Source: Kovacikia minuta CCNUW1 (GTDB lineage Bacteria > Cyanobacteriota > Cyanobacteriia > Leptolyngbyales > Leptolyngbyaceae). From it: a stretch of DNA of 64,000 nucleotides. Location of the stretch: positions 4,722,536-4,786,535 of the forward strand of contig NZ_CP083582.1 of assembly GCF_020091585.1 (NCBI RefSeq), written 5' to 3'. The first letter of the stretch is position 1. Each line of letters begins with the position of its first letter. The notes under the pieces were generated by a model, which made no database searches, was not told the DNA's origin, and was given only the letters and a program-made list of their open reading frames with translations. Positions 1-7,759 of this stretch are shown here, piece after piece. A program made the position numbers and the translations under genes.

Positions 1-270
1 TCCCGGATGGGCAGCCATCCAGAACTACCCACTCAGATTGCCAAACTGTTGAAGCACCAACGCGGCAAATGCGCTCACTGCAAATCGTACTTCAAGTCAG
101 AAGACCTTTGGGAAGTCCACCATCTGGACAAGAATCACCAAAACCACAAGTGGGATAATCTGACGTTGATCCACCAGCACTGCCACGACCAAGTTCATTC
201 AGGTATGCATGACAAGCACCCAGTTGTTGAGGAGCCGTGTGAGGTTAACGTCTCAAGCACGGTTCTGTAG
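1..270 (+). CDS. Group II intron reverse transcriptase/maturase, C-terminal HNH domain (5' partial)
   Basis: The frame is open to the left edge, so the true start lies outside the window; an in-frame ATG at 7 is just an internal methionine. The visible 87 residues carry an HNH endonuclease signature: a CAHC zinc pair, then HHLDKNHQNH, then NLTLIHQHCHDQ. In the family this DNA endonuclease domain follows the RT and X domains and helps cut the second strand of the target during retrohoming. The frame does not stop before the ribozyme core: it runs through domain V and ends at the TAG at 268-270, so the last dozen residues are encoded by ribozyme sequence. This is unusual and may mean the original stop was lost. 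Confidence 0.75.
   Translation, partial: SRMGSHPELPTQIAKLLKHQRGKCAHCKSYFKSEDLWEVHHLDKNHQNHKWDNLTLIHQHCHDQVHSGMHDKHPVVEEPCEVNVSSTVL
232..267 (+). ncRNA. Group II intron domain V
   Basis: The sequence starts GAGCCGTGTGAGG and closes CACGGTTCTG, giving the classic 34-36 nt domain V hairpin (GAGCCGTG pairing with CACGGTTC) with the catalytic AGC-type base region. Domain V is the ribozyme active-site element and the most conserved part of the intron. Confidence 0.8.
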
Positions 271-306
271 ACCAGCGGAGTGGGTGACTGCTCCGCTGAG
301 TTTAAC

Positions 307-721
307 TCGACCCCAAAGCAAGCATGGCGGGACTGGTTGCCTTGACAATCTCCCAACCTGTGTCCTGACCGCTGCTTCAATTGCTGTAGCTCTAATTCTC
401 GATTAGAGGGCGTTGGCGTAGCCTCTCCATAGAGGACTCGCTCTCCCTGTGCTGCCATTTCTACCAACTGAATTTGGTGGCGTTGCCTGTACCCGCTCTA
501 ATGATACGGCATCAGAGAAAGCTTGAGGATACACTCGCTCCGCCGATGCTTTAGGGTTGCAGGCTCAGTATGATGTTGAATTCCTGCTTTCCCTATACAT
601 TGAAATTTTTTATAAAACTTATAGAAGGGTTTCTCAAAGTCATAAGATTTGAACCCTAGGGTACATTATCGGTGCGAAAAAAGACTATAAATTCATAAGT
701 GTGGATAATTGTATAAGCTCC
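307..721. other. Gene-free stretch after the intron
   Basis: No convincing coding region was found. The segment at 408-450 (GGCGTTGGCGTAGCCTCTCC and following) resembles a dispersed cyanobacterial repeat motif. The rest shows no homology I can recognise. It probably represents debris of the sequence into which the intron inserted. Confidence 0.4.
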
Positions 722-723
722 TA

Positions 724-1082
724 AGAGGGTGTTTGAAAAGTCCTACTGTTGGTAGCAAAGATGCGATCCCCCTAAGTCCCCTTGATCAGGGGGACTTAAA
801 GCCTGTTTCCCTCCTTGTTAAGGCTACCGTGTACACACAAGTCGGAAATCTGTGAACACAAGTCCTGAAACCCTTGCTCTGCCTCAACTTTGGAAATTGG
901 CTGAAATCTCAATAATCTCGGCTTATTGAGAACCGGCAACGAGAAATCAAGGTTGTGGAGGATCAGGTTTTCGGAAAACGAATCAGCGATCGACTTGTGT
1001 GTACACCGTAGCCTTGTTAAGGGGGGTTAGGGGGGATCTCTGAGTGTTGCATCTTACAGTCCATACCTTTTCAAACATCCTC
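724..1082. mobile_element. 160-bp MITE, copy 1, interrupted by a second element
   Basis: Terminal inverted repeats are AGAGGGTGTTTGAAAAG on the left and the complement of CTTTTCAAACATCCTCT on the right, flanked by TA on both sides (722-723 and 1083-1084). After removing the nested 190-bp insert and one 9-bp target copy, 160 bp remain, exactly the length of the intact copy at 44188-44347. No ORF is inside, so it must have been mobilised in trans. The TA flanks and size suggest a MITE of an IS630/Tc1-type element (inference). Confidence 0.85.
823..1012. mobile_element. 190-bp MITE nested in the first MITE
   Basis: Ends are near-perfect inverted repeats: GCTACCGTGTACACACAAGT at the left against the complement of the right end, which differs at one base (GCTACG). 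The element is flanked by the direct repeat CTTGTTAAG at 814-822 and 1013-1021, a 9-bp target-site duplication. It has no coding capacity. TIR length and 9-bp duplication fit a derivative of an IS4/ISAs1-like element, but the parent is not in this window. Confidence 0.85.
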
Positions 1083-1109
1083 TAAGAGGAAAACCCAGAG
1101 TTTAATCTC

Positions 1110-3119
1110 ATGGTCAAGCGATCGCTCAAGGCATCATTTCCTGGGATTCAACAAGCAAAAAGAGCCTTTGCTTGTAAAGGGTGGACTCAAGAAAACCTGG
1201 CAGGGGAGGTAGGGTTAAAAACGCGCCAATCAGTCTGGCGTTTTTTTACGGGACAGCCTGTTGAGCGGCAGGTTTTTCAAGAGCTTTGCTTAATTCTGGA
1301 TTTAGACTGGCGTGAAATTGCGATCGATCCTCCCGCAGAATTTCCTGAACCCGGAGAGGTTGCCATTGATCCGGTTACAGACATCGATACGTTGGTACAA
1401 CAAGTGCGAGTACAGCGTCAGCACAAGGTTCAAGCCCAATGTGGCACCTTGCAGTTGTTGAACATTAGCCGTCCAGTCAAGATTGACGACCTTTACATTA
1501 ATGTCAATATCCTAGAAGAAATTCCGAGCCAGCAGTGGTTAGAGTTGGCGGATCTACAACGCTTTACGCCCCAAGCGTGCGATCGCTCTAGTTTGGAGGC
1601 GGTATCTCAGACTCAAATGGCGGGTGTGAAAGCGGTCGAAATCTACTCCAAGCTGCGAGTGTTGGGCAAACCAGGGACAGGTAAAACTACTTTCTTGCAA
1701 CATCTAGCGGTTCGGTGCAACCAAGGCAGCTTTGCAGCAAATCGAGTTCCAATTTTTGTCAGCTTGAGGGATTTTGCCGATGAGTTTAGAGCAGCCGGTG
1801 AGGTAAGCTTACTCAGCTATATTTTTGATGACTTTCACACTTCAGGTATTTCAAATCTATCGATGCTGGAAACGCTACTACAAGAAGGCAGAGTTTTGCT
1901 GTTGCTAGATGGACTAGATGAGGTGCTTGCTCAAGACTGTAAGGCAGTTATCAATGAAATTCGGCGACTTTCTGAAAAGTATGAAAAGAATTTGTTTGTC
2001 GTGACTTGCCGCACAGCGGCTAAAGCCCTTAACCTCAGACGCTTCACAGATGTGGAGATGGCTCCATTTGGGCAAGACCAAATTGTGGAGTTTGCTCAAA
2101 AGTGGTTTACAGTCCTGAAGAAGACCACATTTCAAGCGGGTCAAGAACAAGCCGTTCAATTCGTCCAGCAGCTAGGCTTGTCTGAAAACATCCCCTTTCG
2201 CAGACTCGCTGTCACGCCGCTGTTTCTCCACCTTATCTGCTGGATTTTTCATCATCAGGGCAAATTCCCCAGCAAACGGGCGGAGTTTTATAAGCAATGT
2301 TTAGAGCTTTTGCTCAGCAAATGGGATGAAACGAAAGGCATTGAGCGAGACGAGATGTATCACGGCTTTTTATTGCCCCAAAAGCTCAAGCTGTTAAGTC
2401 AAGTTGCGACAGTCACGTTTGAGCAAGGGAATTACTTTTTTGAACGGCAGGCCATTGAACAACACATTGGGGACTACATCCGTAGCTTACCCAATGCTGC
2501 AATTGAGCCAGAGGAGTTGCAATTAGACAGTGAAGAGATCCTCAAGGCGATCGAGCTACAGCATGGACTGTTAGCAGAACGGGTACAGGGAATTTTCTCC
2601 TTTGGGGATCAGATATTTCAAGAATATTTTACGGCTCGAAAGATCGTCGCTAATTACAACCTACACGCATCCGATCGCGCACTGGAGCAGCTAGTCAGCC
2701 ACGTCACTGAACCCCGCTGGCGAGAAATCTTTTTGTTGACGGTTGCCATGCTGCGAAGTGCAGATTCTCTCGTGCAGATGATGAAGCAAGAGATCGATGC
2801 GATCGTGGCACAAGATCCATACCTGCAAAAATTTCTAACCTGGGCAGCTCCCCAATCTCGTGCTGAGTCTCCTTATCTCACTGCCACCCAGCATCACAGC
2901 ACTCAGTCTGACTGGGACTTCAGCCCAGAGCAGCAAGAGATCTTGCAACGATACTATGATGCCAATCAATTATTGCTCGATTGCCTTAACAGCAACAGTG
3001 AAGTAACGGCAGCCGTGCGGCAGGAGATTGAAGCGGCTTTGTTATTGTCCCAAAAAGAACTTGAGGAGCGGGAATGGGGCGGAGAGACCCGGAACGATCG
3101 CACAGGCTCGGTAAATTGA
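1110..3119 (+). CDS. NACHT-domain NTPase with N-terminal helix-turn-helix-like module
   Basis: A 669-residue STAND-type NTPase. Residues about 5-70 form a predicted helical, HTH-like module often seen on cyanobacterial NACHT proteins. The NACHT core follows, with Walker A GKPGTGKTT (186-194) and Walker B RVLLLLDGLDEV (261-272). The C-terminus (about 590-650) looks like the NCH2 helical bundle. There are no WD40, TPR or LRR sensor repeats, so the sensor is probably the helical C-terminal region. Known bacterial NACHT proteins include anti-phage NLR-like defence proteins, but cyanobacteria also have many of unknown role. It starts at ATG 1110 just downstream of nested MITEs and is a stand-alone gene, which fits a defence or accessory locus; defence itself is inference. 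Confidence 0.8.
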   Translation: MVKRSLKASFPGIQQAKRAFACKGWTQENLAGEVGLKTRQSVWRFFTGQPVERQVFQELCLILDLDWREIAIDPPAEFPEPGEVAIDPVTDIDTLVQQVRVQRQHKVQAQCGTLQLLNISRPVKIDDLYINVNILEEIPSQQWLELADLQRFTPQACDRSSLEAVSQTQMAGVKAVEIYSKLRVLGKPGTGKTTFLQHLAVRCNQGSFAANRVPIFVSLRDFADEFRAAGEVSLLSYIFDDFHTSGISNLSMLETLLQEGRVLLLLDGLDEVLAQDCKAVINEIRRLSEKYEKNLFVVTCRTAAKALNLRRFTDVEMAPFGQDQIVEFAQKWFTVLKKTTFQAGQEQAVQFVQQLGLSENIPFRRLAVTPLFLHLICWIFHHQGKFPSKRAEFYKQCLELLLSKWDETKGIERDEMYHGFLLPQKLKLLSQVATVTFEQGNYFFERQAIEQHIGDYIRSLPNAAIEPEELQLDSEEILKAIELQHGLLAERVQGIFSFGDQIFQEYFTARKIVANYNLHASDRALEQLVSHVTEPRWREIFLLTVAMLRSADSLVQMMKQEIDAIVAQDPYLQKFLTWAAPQSRAESPYLTATQHHSTQSDWDFSPEQQEILQRYYDANQLLLDCLNSNSEVTAAVRQEIEAALLLSQKELEEREWGGETRNDRTGSVN

Positions 3120-3135
3120 GTGGTGCGTTCCACGT

Positions 3136-3993
3136 CTACTGAGTTGTTTCTGCTGGCAGGGGAGGCATCACTACTTTTTGGGCTAACCCTAGTATTTTCA
3201 AACTTTGAATTGCCCACCATGTAATATCTACTTGCCACCACTTCCAGCCCGCCTTTGCCACCCTGGGGTAAGCGTGATGGTTGTTATGCCACCCTTCACC
3301 AAAGGTCAGGAGTGCTGCCCACCAGAGATTGCGCGATCCATCTTCCGTTTCAAACGTTCGATCGCCAAACAAATGGGTGGCGGAGTTAATTAACCAGGTT
3401 GTGTGCCAGAGCAGTACCACTCGCACAAACACTCCGTAGACGACGAATGACCAACCTCCCAGTGCATACAGCAAAATTCCTAGCGGCAGTTGCAGCAGTA
3501 GAAAGTAGCGATCGAGCCAGGTGTAAAACGGGTTACGTGCTAAGTCAGGCGCATATTTACGATAGGTTGCGGTCGCAAAGAATTCTGCGCGGGGGTACAT
3601 AATCCAAAGCATGTGACTCCACCAAAATCCCCGTTGAGCGGAGTAAGGATCTTTATCAATATCTTCCGTAAAGGCATGATGCAAGCGATGACCAGCCACC
3701 CAGAAAATGGGACCACCTTGAAGCGCGAAGGCACCTAGAACCGCAAACGTGTATTCCAGTACCTTGGGAACTTGAAGGCTGCGATGGGTTAGCAATCGGT
3801 GATACCCCAAACAAATGCCAATACTGCCAAAAAGCCAATGAAGCGCGATCGTCACTCCCAGCGCTGACCAGGAGAAGAACCAGGGGGCAAGCAGTGCTAA
3901 AGCATGAACAGTGCTGAAAAAGGCAACATTCCTCCAGCTTAATACAAGCGGTTGCTTGCCTGTCGGGGCAGAGCTTAATGATTGAACAGTCAC
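3136..3993 (-). CDS. desC: Acyl-lipid desaturase, delta-9 (DesC) type
   Basis: A 285-residue membrane di-iron desaturase. All three histidine boxes are present: HRLLTH, HRLHH and HNNHH (in GEGWHNNHHAYP). Hydrophobic spans lie at the N-terminus and in the middle (around LLQLPLGILLYALGGW). The box spacing matches the acyl-CoA/acyl-lipid delta-9 family, which inserts the first double bond into stearoyl chains of membrane lipids. The start is GTG at 3993, with a GGAG Shine-Dalgarno element a few bases upstream. It converges on the NACHT gene, leaving 16 bp between the stops. Delta-9 specificity is from family resemblance only. Confidence 0.88.
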   Translation of the reverse strand: MTVQSLSSAPTGKQPLVLSWRNVAFFSTVHALALLAPWFFSWSALGVTIALHWLFGSIGICLGYHRLLTHRSLQVPKVLEYTFAVLGAFALQGGPIFWVAGHRLHHAFTEDIDKDPYSAQRGFWWSHMLWIMYPRAEFFATATYRKYAPDLARNPFYTWLDRYFLLLQLPLGILLYALGGWSFVVYGVFVRVVLLWHTTWLINSATHLFGDRTFETEDGSRNLWWAALLTFGEGWHNNHHAYPRVAKAGWKWWQVDITWWAIQSLKILGLAQKVVMPPLPAETTQ

Positions 3994-4047
3994 AAATTCT
4001 CCTTGGCTGATGCAACTAGAATTCCGGTTAACGGGTTTGATTTTGGA

Positions 4048-4257
4048 TTAGACTGCACGCAAATCTACCTCGTAGAGCAATACCATTGTTTCTGCACCCA
4101 CCCTGCCAAAAACAGGCTCCATACCCAATGGCATCTCGACAAGATATGCCCAAGTTCCATCATTAGGTTTATAGCTTCGCACAATTCCCTCTCCACCGAC
4201 AAAGCTAACCCATTGCATCCGACGGAATAAGGGTTGTTTAATCAAGGTTGCAGTCAT
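4048..4257 (-). CDS. Conserved cyanobacterial hypothetical protein (69 aa)
   Basis: A small soluble protein with a core reading QWVSFVGGEGIVRSYKP then TWAYLVEMPLG and GRVGAETMVLLYEVDL. I recognise this as a small family conserved in cyanobacteria with no established function. It lies upstream of, and on the same strand as, the desaturase, so the two may be cotranscribed. Confidence 0.7.
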   Translation of the reverse strand: MTATLIKQPLFRRMQWVSFVGGEGIVRSYKPNDGTWAYLVEMPLGMEPVFGRVGAETMVLLYEVDLRAV

Positions 4258-4285
4258 CAGTCAAACTCACTAATTCTTATCTGAC

Positions 4286-4411
4286 GCTTTCTACTAAAAC
4301 AGAAAGCATCAAATATGTTTTGTATCTTCTTGGGTAAAGAAATCAAACCCTATCTATTACTTCTGAATGTTTTAGCGGCATTTGTATAACATATACGCAA
4401 ATAAAACATTC
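4286..4411. promoter_or_regulatory. Two inverted repeats in the divergent promoter region
   Basis: The gap between the divergent 69-aa gene and the 4494 remnant holds a short hairpin (GCTTTCT at 4286-4292 with AGAAAGC at 4302-4308) and a larger palindrome with 10-bp perfect arms, GAATGTTTTA (4365-4374) and TAAAACATTC (4402-4411). These could be operator sites or leader structures. No factor can be assigned. Confidence 0.35.
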
Positions 4412-4493
4412 ACTCAGACCTGATCTCGAACTGTGAAGCGTCATACTTATTTTTGTAGAAATAAGAAGACATCAATGAGTACATCTGAAGATT

Positions 4494-4670
4494 ATGGAAA
4501 ATACTTTGTTCCATCGCATGTTTCGAGACAATGATGGCAACATTGTGATTGCTCAGAAGCCAAATCTACCGATTCTGGTCGAGCTTGCAGCAACTCTATT
4601 CGCATTCTTGCTTACCAGTGACAACATCCATAGAGATCATGACTCAAATTCTAGATCGCCTGCCTGCTGA
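4494..4670 (+). pseudogene. Truncated small cyanobacterial membrane protein
   Basis: A 58-codon frame beginning MENTLFHRMFRDNDGNIVIA and continuing QKPNLPILVELAATLFAFLL. This N-terminus matches my memory of a conserved cyanobacterial membrane protein (about 90 residues) with a cytoplasmic DGNIVIAQKPNLP motif and two membrane spans. Here the similarity ends after the first span (around residue 40), and the frame continues into DNA that codes the DUF1830 gene in another frame. This looks like a deletion fusion that removed the second half. Confidence 0.5.
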
Positions 4671-4932
4671 CTGTGCTGATGGCATTCTCTGCTGCTACGT
4701 GAATGACACTCAACAACTCAACATTGCTCGAATCACCAATATTTCAAATTGGTACTTTGAACGCGTTATTTTCCCAGGAGAAAAGCTGTTGTTTGAAGCA
4801 CTACCAGAGGCTCAGCTAGAGATCCATATGTCAAGGTTTTCTACTGTTGTTCTAGTCGAGGTTACGGCTTGCGATCGCTTGGCTGTCAGAAGTTCACAAG
4901 TTCAACAAGATTGCATGGTTCAGCACAACTAA
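4639..4932 (+). CDS. DUF1830 domain protein
   Basis: A 97-residue protein with the DUF1830 core: CCYVNDTQQLNIARITNI, then WYFERVIFPGEKLLFEAL and QLEIHMS. The family is small, cyanobacterial and of unknown function. The frame is open upstream to 4549, but the family usually starts just before the CCYVN motif, so ATG 4639 is preferred. The start lies inside the tail of the truncated membrane-protein frame (stop at 4670), so the two genes are fused head to tail. Confidence 0.75.
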   Translation: MTQILDRLPADCADGILCCYVNDTQQLNIARITNISNWYFERVIFPGEKLLFEALPEAQLEIHMSRFSTVVLVEVTACDRLAVRSSQVQQDCMVQHN

Positions 4933-4986
4933 AGCTTACGTCGTTCGGGTGCCTCTTACTTCAGCTAATTAGCAATTTCTGGCAAA

Positions 4987-5159
4987 TGCAGTTAATTAAT
5001 TTCGACCAGCAACACAGTCCTGCCAGTGAGCCAGCTAATGAGCCGTGGCAGCTAACCCTTACCTTTGAAGAAGCTCAAGTGGAGAGCAACTATGACTCTG
5101 CGAATCTGCTTGCTTTTCTGCTGCAACTTTATGGTGCAACAACCATTACATGCCACTAG
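4987..5159 (+). CDS. Unrecognised short ORF
   Basis: A possible 57-residue product starting [16 protein letters not shown] and containing [13 protein letters not shown]. No family recognised. It follows the DUF1830 gene by 54 bp and ends where the decayed cheB begins on the other strand, so it may itself be a gene remnant. Weakly supported. Confidence 0.25.
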
Positions 5160-5781
5160 TCTTTGCCAGCAGATTTTGAATGAAGATCGACATCATGGTG
5201 TATTGCCTGTAACCCTACTGTGCCGTCATTCAGGTAACCAGTCAGCACGACACCGACTACTCTAGGACCATAAGCACGGGCGGCGGAACGAAATAGCGTG
5301 TAGATCGCAGGTCGAAATCGATTTTCTTGAGGTCCACGTACCACGCGCATTACCCCTTGATTAACTAACAGGTGATGGTCGGGCGGCGCAACGTAGATTC
5401 TCGCTGATTGAAGGGTTCTCTATCTGACGGGTGAGTCGCTGGGAGAGCCGCTGCATCTCCCAGAATTTGAGGGAGAAGGCTGGGTTTATCAGCCGCGAGA
5501 TGCTGAACAATGAAGAGGGTAGCATCCAGGTTAGGCGGTAAGGCACCTAAAACCATACCTATTAACCCGGCAGCTTTTGTTCCTACATATTTTGGAATTG
5601 CGCCATGATTGCGTAGGGTGCTGTTAGCGACAGCGTAACGCACCGAGGCGTGGGTTAGCGGTGCGTTACGGCGATGCCTAACAGCACCCTACAGCTCATG
5701 CTAGATCAAATATTGCCAGGTTAATAGTGCCTGAAGCCCACCGGCTGAGGTGCCAATAACGATAACGTCGTGTCCAGGCAT
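5156..5781 (-). pseudogene. Decayed CheB-type methylesterase domain gene
   Basis: Fragments of a CheB methylesterase appear in order on the minus strand. The start is MPGHDVIVIGTSAGGLQAL with the active-site serine motif, beginning at 5781. The middle is VLGALPPNLDATLFIVQHLA with the catalytic-type His. After a frameshift near 5390 come [15 protein letters not shown] and [12 protein letters not shown]. The frame is broken by an 80-bp palindromic element (5613-5692), by the frameshift, and by loss of the 3' end after GLQAI. Intact relatives regulate chemoreceptor methylation or act in stress signalling. The neighbouring kinase and CheB-CheR fusion on the same strand suggest it was once part of that sensory cluster. 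Confidence 0.8.
5613..5692. repeat. 80-bp palindromic repeat element inserted in cheB
   Basis: Perfect 15-bp terminal inverted repeats, GTAGGGTGCTGTTAG at 5613-5627 and CTAACAGCACCCTAC at 5678-5692. The inside is also self-complementary (GTAACGCACCG against CGGTGCGTTAC). It matches a palindromic repeat type common in cyanobacterial genomes and introduces stops into the cheB frame. Confidence 0.8.
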
Positions 5782-5796
5782 AAGTTCCTGATTTGC

Positions 5797-7677
5797 TCAA
5801 CTTGGAAGGTTTAGTAAGGGAAATTTAAGCGTGAAGTGAAGCTGTCTTGCTGTGCTTGCAACGGCGATCGTACCGCCCAAATGTCCGATTAGTCTCTGTA
5901 CCAGTGCCAGTCCTAATCCGGTTCCACCTTGCTTCCAGGGATCAGCATTGGGAACGCGATAGAACTTATCAAAAATATGAGTGAGTTCATTGGCGGAAAT
6001 ATCTCCACTTGTGTTGCTGAGCTGAAGTTGCATCGCGCCTGGTTGAGCTTGGATGGTGACTGTAATTTGTCCGTTCTGGGGTGTATATTTGCAGGCGTTG
6101 TTGAATAGCTCTGCCAAAATTCGCTCTAAGGTTGCTGGATCGGAAATTAAAACAGGCAAATTGGGAGCCAGGTTTATCTGAAAGGTTTGCTGGCGATCGC
6201 GCGCCCGCTCCTGGAAGGGGGCAACGACTGGCGGCAACCAGTCATGTAGACAAATGGTTTCCATGTTTAGAGAATGCTCGCCTGCCTCAAGCCGTTGCAG
6301 ATCGAGCAAATCATTAATCAAGGTGATTTCCCGATCGCACTCTGTATCTAAAATATTGAGGTACCGATCGACCGCATTTCTTTTTGCTAATTGGGTAGAC
6401 TCTTCAGCAGCAGCCCGCTCTTGAGCCAGCGCAACTTTTAACATCCGGATTGCCATTCTCATATTAGTCACGGGGGAACGCAGTTCATGAGACGTAGTGC
6501 TGAGAAAACTATCTTTGAGCTGGTCAAGTTTTTTCATCTCCTGAATCTGAACTTGCGAAGCTAGATACAGTCGGGCTTGCCGAATTGCGATCGCACACTG
6601 ATTTGCAACCTGCTGCACCAGGCGAATTTCTGACCCACTAAATCCCTCTTGCTGCGGCTTAAATAACCATAGATCGCCCAAGACACCCTGATCATCAGCA
6701 ATGGGACAAGCTAGAATCGCGGAGAGACGTGAAGAGTTAACATCAATTTCACAAAACTGAAAATACTTACCTTGCAGAAGCTGACGATAGGCTTCAGGAA
6801 AGGTTGTCATGGGAACCAGTTGACCTTGCGAGGAGGGTGATACGGCTGTATTTACAGCAGCCGTAAACTCATAGCGAATGGTGGAAGTGGCTAAATCGAG
6901 GTCATATAACGCTGTATCGCAGCATATTAAACCGAGGACGATCGCTAATTCCTGCACCGCTGTTTGCAGAATTTGGCTCTCATCCAAACTGTCCCGCACT
7001 TTATCCGTAATTCGTTTGAGACCTGCTTCAAACTCAAGCGCTCGCTGTAGCTCAGCTGTGCGTTCTTGCACCTGCCGTTCTAGCTCTAAATTGAGGTTTG
7101 CTAGAAGCTGTTCGACTTGTTTGCGTTCGGTAATGTCGCGCAACAACCACCGCAAATTGACAATTTGACCTGACGTATTGCGGACGGCAGCCACCGTTAG
7201 GGCGGCATCGAACGGCGATCGCTGGAGTGAGCGCAAGCGGATTTGCAAATCTTGCAGGTTGTCTAGCTCCTGTAACCGATCCAGGGTGCGATGAAAGGTG
7301 ACATGATCGGGCTGATCAATAAAAACCAGCAACGGTTTGCCAACTAGAAACTCCTGAGAAACCTTGAGTAGCGTTGCGATCGCATGATTGGCTTCTAGAA
7401 TTCTGCCATTGGCATCTGTGACCAGATAGCCATCGGGTGCAAACTCAAACAGTTCGCGGTAGCGCTGGCGTTCCGACTCTACCGCTTGACGAGTGCTGAC
7501 TAACACTTCATTTTGAAGATGCAGTTCTGCCTCAGATGCCTGCAATTCTTCTAAAACCGCCTGAAGTTCTTCCAGTGCTTCTGATATGAGTGTTTGCTGT
7601 AATTCAGGCAGGTCGTCTGCCCGTTGTTGCAGTACCCATGCTCTTTGATACACCGCCTTCAACTGTGGGGATACCAT
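5797..7677 (-). CDS. PAS-GAF sensor histidine kinase
   Basis: A 626-residue soluble sensor kinase with no membrane span. An N-terminal helical segment (about 1-68) leads into a PAS domain (about 70-190, with FEFAPDGYLVTDANGRI), a coiled coil, and a GAF domain (about 225-375). The HisKA domain follows, with the phospho-acceptor H397 in TTSHELRSP, then HATPase_c with N box ELFNNACKYTP and G boxes GGTGLGLALVQRL. PAS and GAF suggest sensing of a small ligand, redox state or light through a chromophore; no clear bilin cysteine motif was found. It is followed by the decayed cheB and preceded, 82 bp away on the same strand, by the CheB-CheR hybrid. A separate response regulator is not visible. Confidence 0.88.
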   Translation of the reverse strand: MVSPQLKAVYQRAWVLQQRADDLPELQQTLISEALEELQAVLEELQASEAELHLQNEVLVSTRQAVESERQRYRELFEFAPDGYLVTDANGRILEANHAIATLLKVSQEFLVGKPLLVFIDQPDHVTFHRTLDRLQELDNLQDLQIRLRSLQRSPFDAALTVAAVRNTSGQIVNLRWLLRDITERKQVEQLLANLNLELERQVQERTAELQRALEFEAGLKRITDKVRDSLDESQILQTAVQELAIVLGLICCDTALYDLDLATSTIRYEFTAAVNTAVSPSSQGQLVPMTTFPEAYRQLLQGKYFQFCEIDVNSSRLSAILACPIADDQGVLGDLWLFKPQQEGFSGSEIRLVQQVANQCAIAIRQARLYLASQVQIQEMKKLDQLKDSFLSTTSHELRSPVTNMRMAIRMLKVALAQERAAAEESTQLAKRNAVDRYLNILDTECDREITLINDLLDLQRLEAGEHSLNMETICLHDWLPPVVAPFQERARDRQQTFQINLAPNLPVLISDPATLERILAELFNNACKYTPQNGQITVTIQAQPGAMQLQLSNTSGDISANELTHIFDKFYRVPNADPWKQGGTGLGLALVQRLIGHLGGTIAVASTARQLHFTLKFPLLNLPS

Positions 7678-7759
7678 ACCTGTTAACCCTAGCCTGCTTC
7701 ACTGGCGGTTGTTATCCATAGCCTTTTACGCAGCACAAACACGTTGTGTACCCATCGAT

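Larger units (their letters stand above)
1..306 (+). mobile_element. 3' end of a group II intron (partial)
   Basis: The window opens inside a group II intron. Visible are the C-terminal HNH part of the intron-encoded reverse transcriptase, the domain V hairpin at 232-267 and a following stem-loop (AGCGGAG pairing with CTCCGCT, about 274-297) that fits domain VI. The 3' boundary is placed near the TTTAAC at 301-306 because class-typical introns end in AY soon after domain VI; this boundary is inferred. The catalytic RT domains and 5' end lie outside the window. Confidence 0.7.

Noticed and set aside
195-467. Minus-strand 90-aa ORF across the intron end
   Set aside because: It runs antisense through domain V and has no recognisable protein features.
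6132-7168. Plus-strand ORFs inside the kinase gene
   Set aside because: They are antisense shadows of a clearly real histidine kinase.
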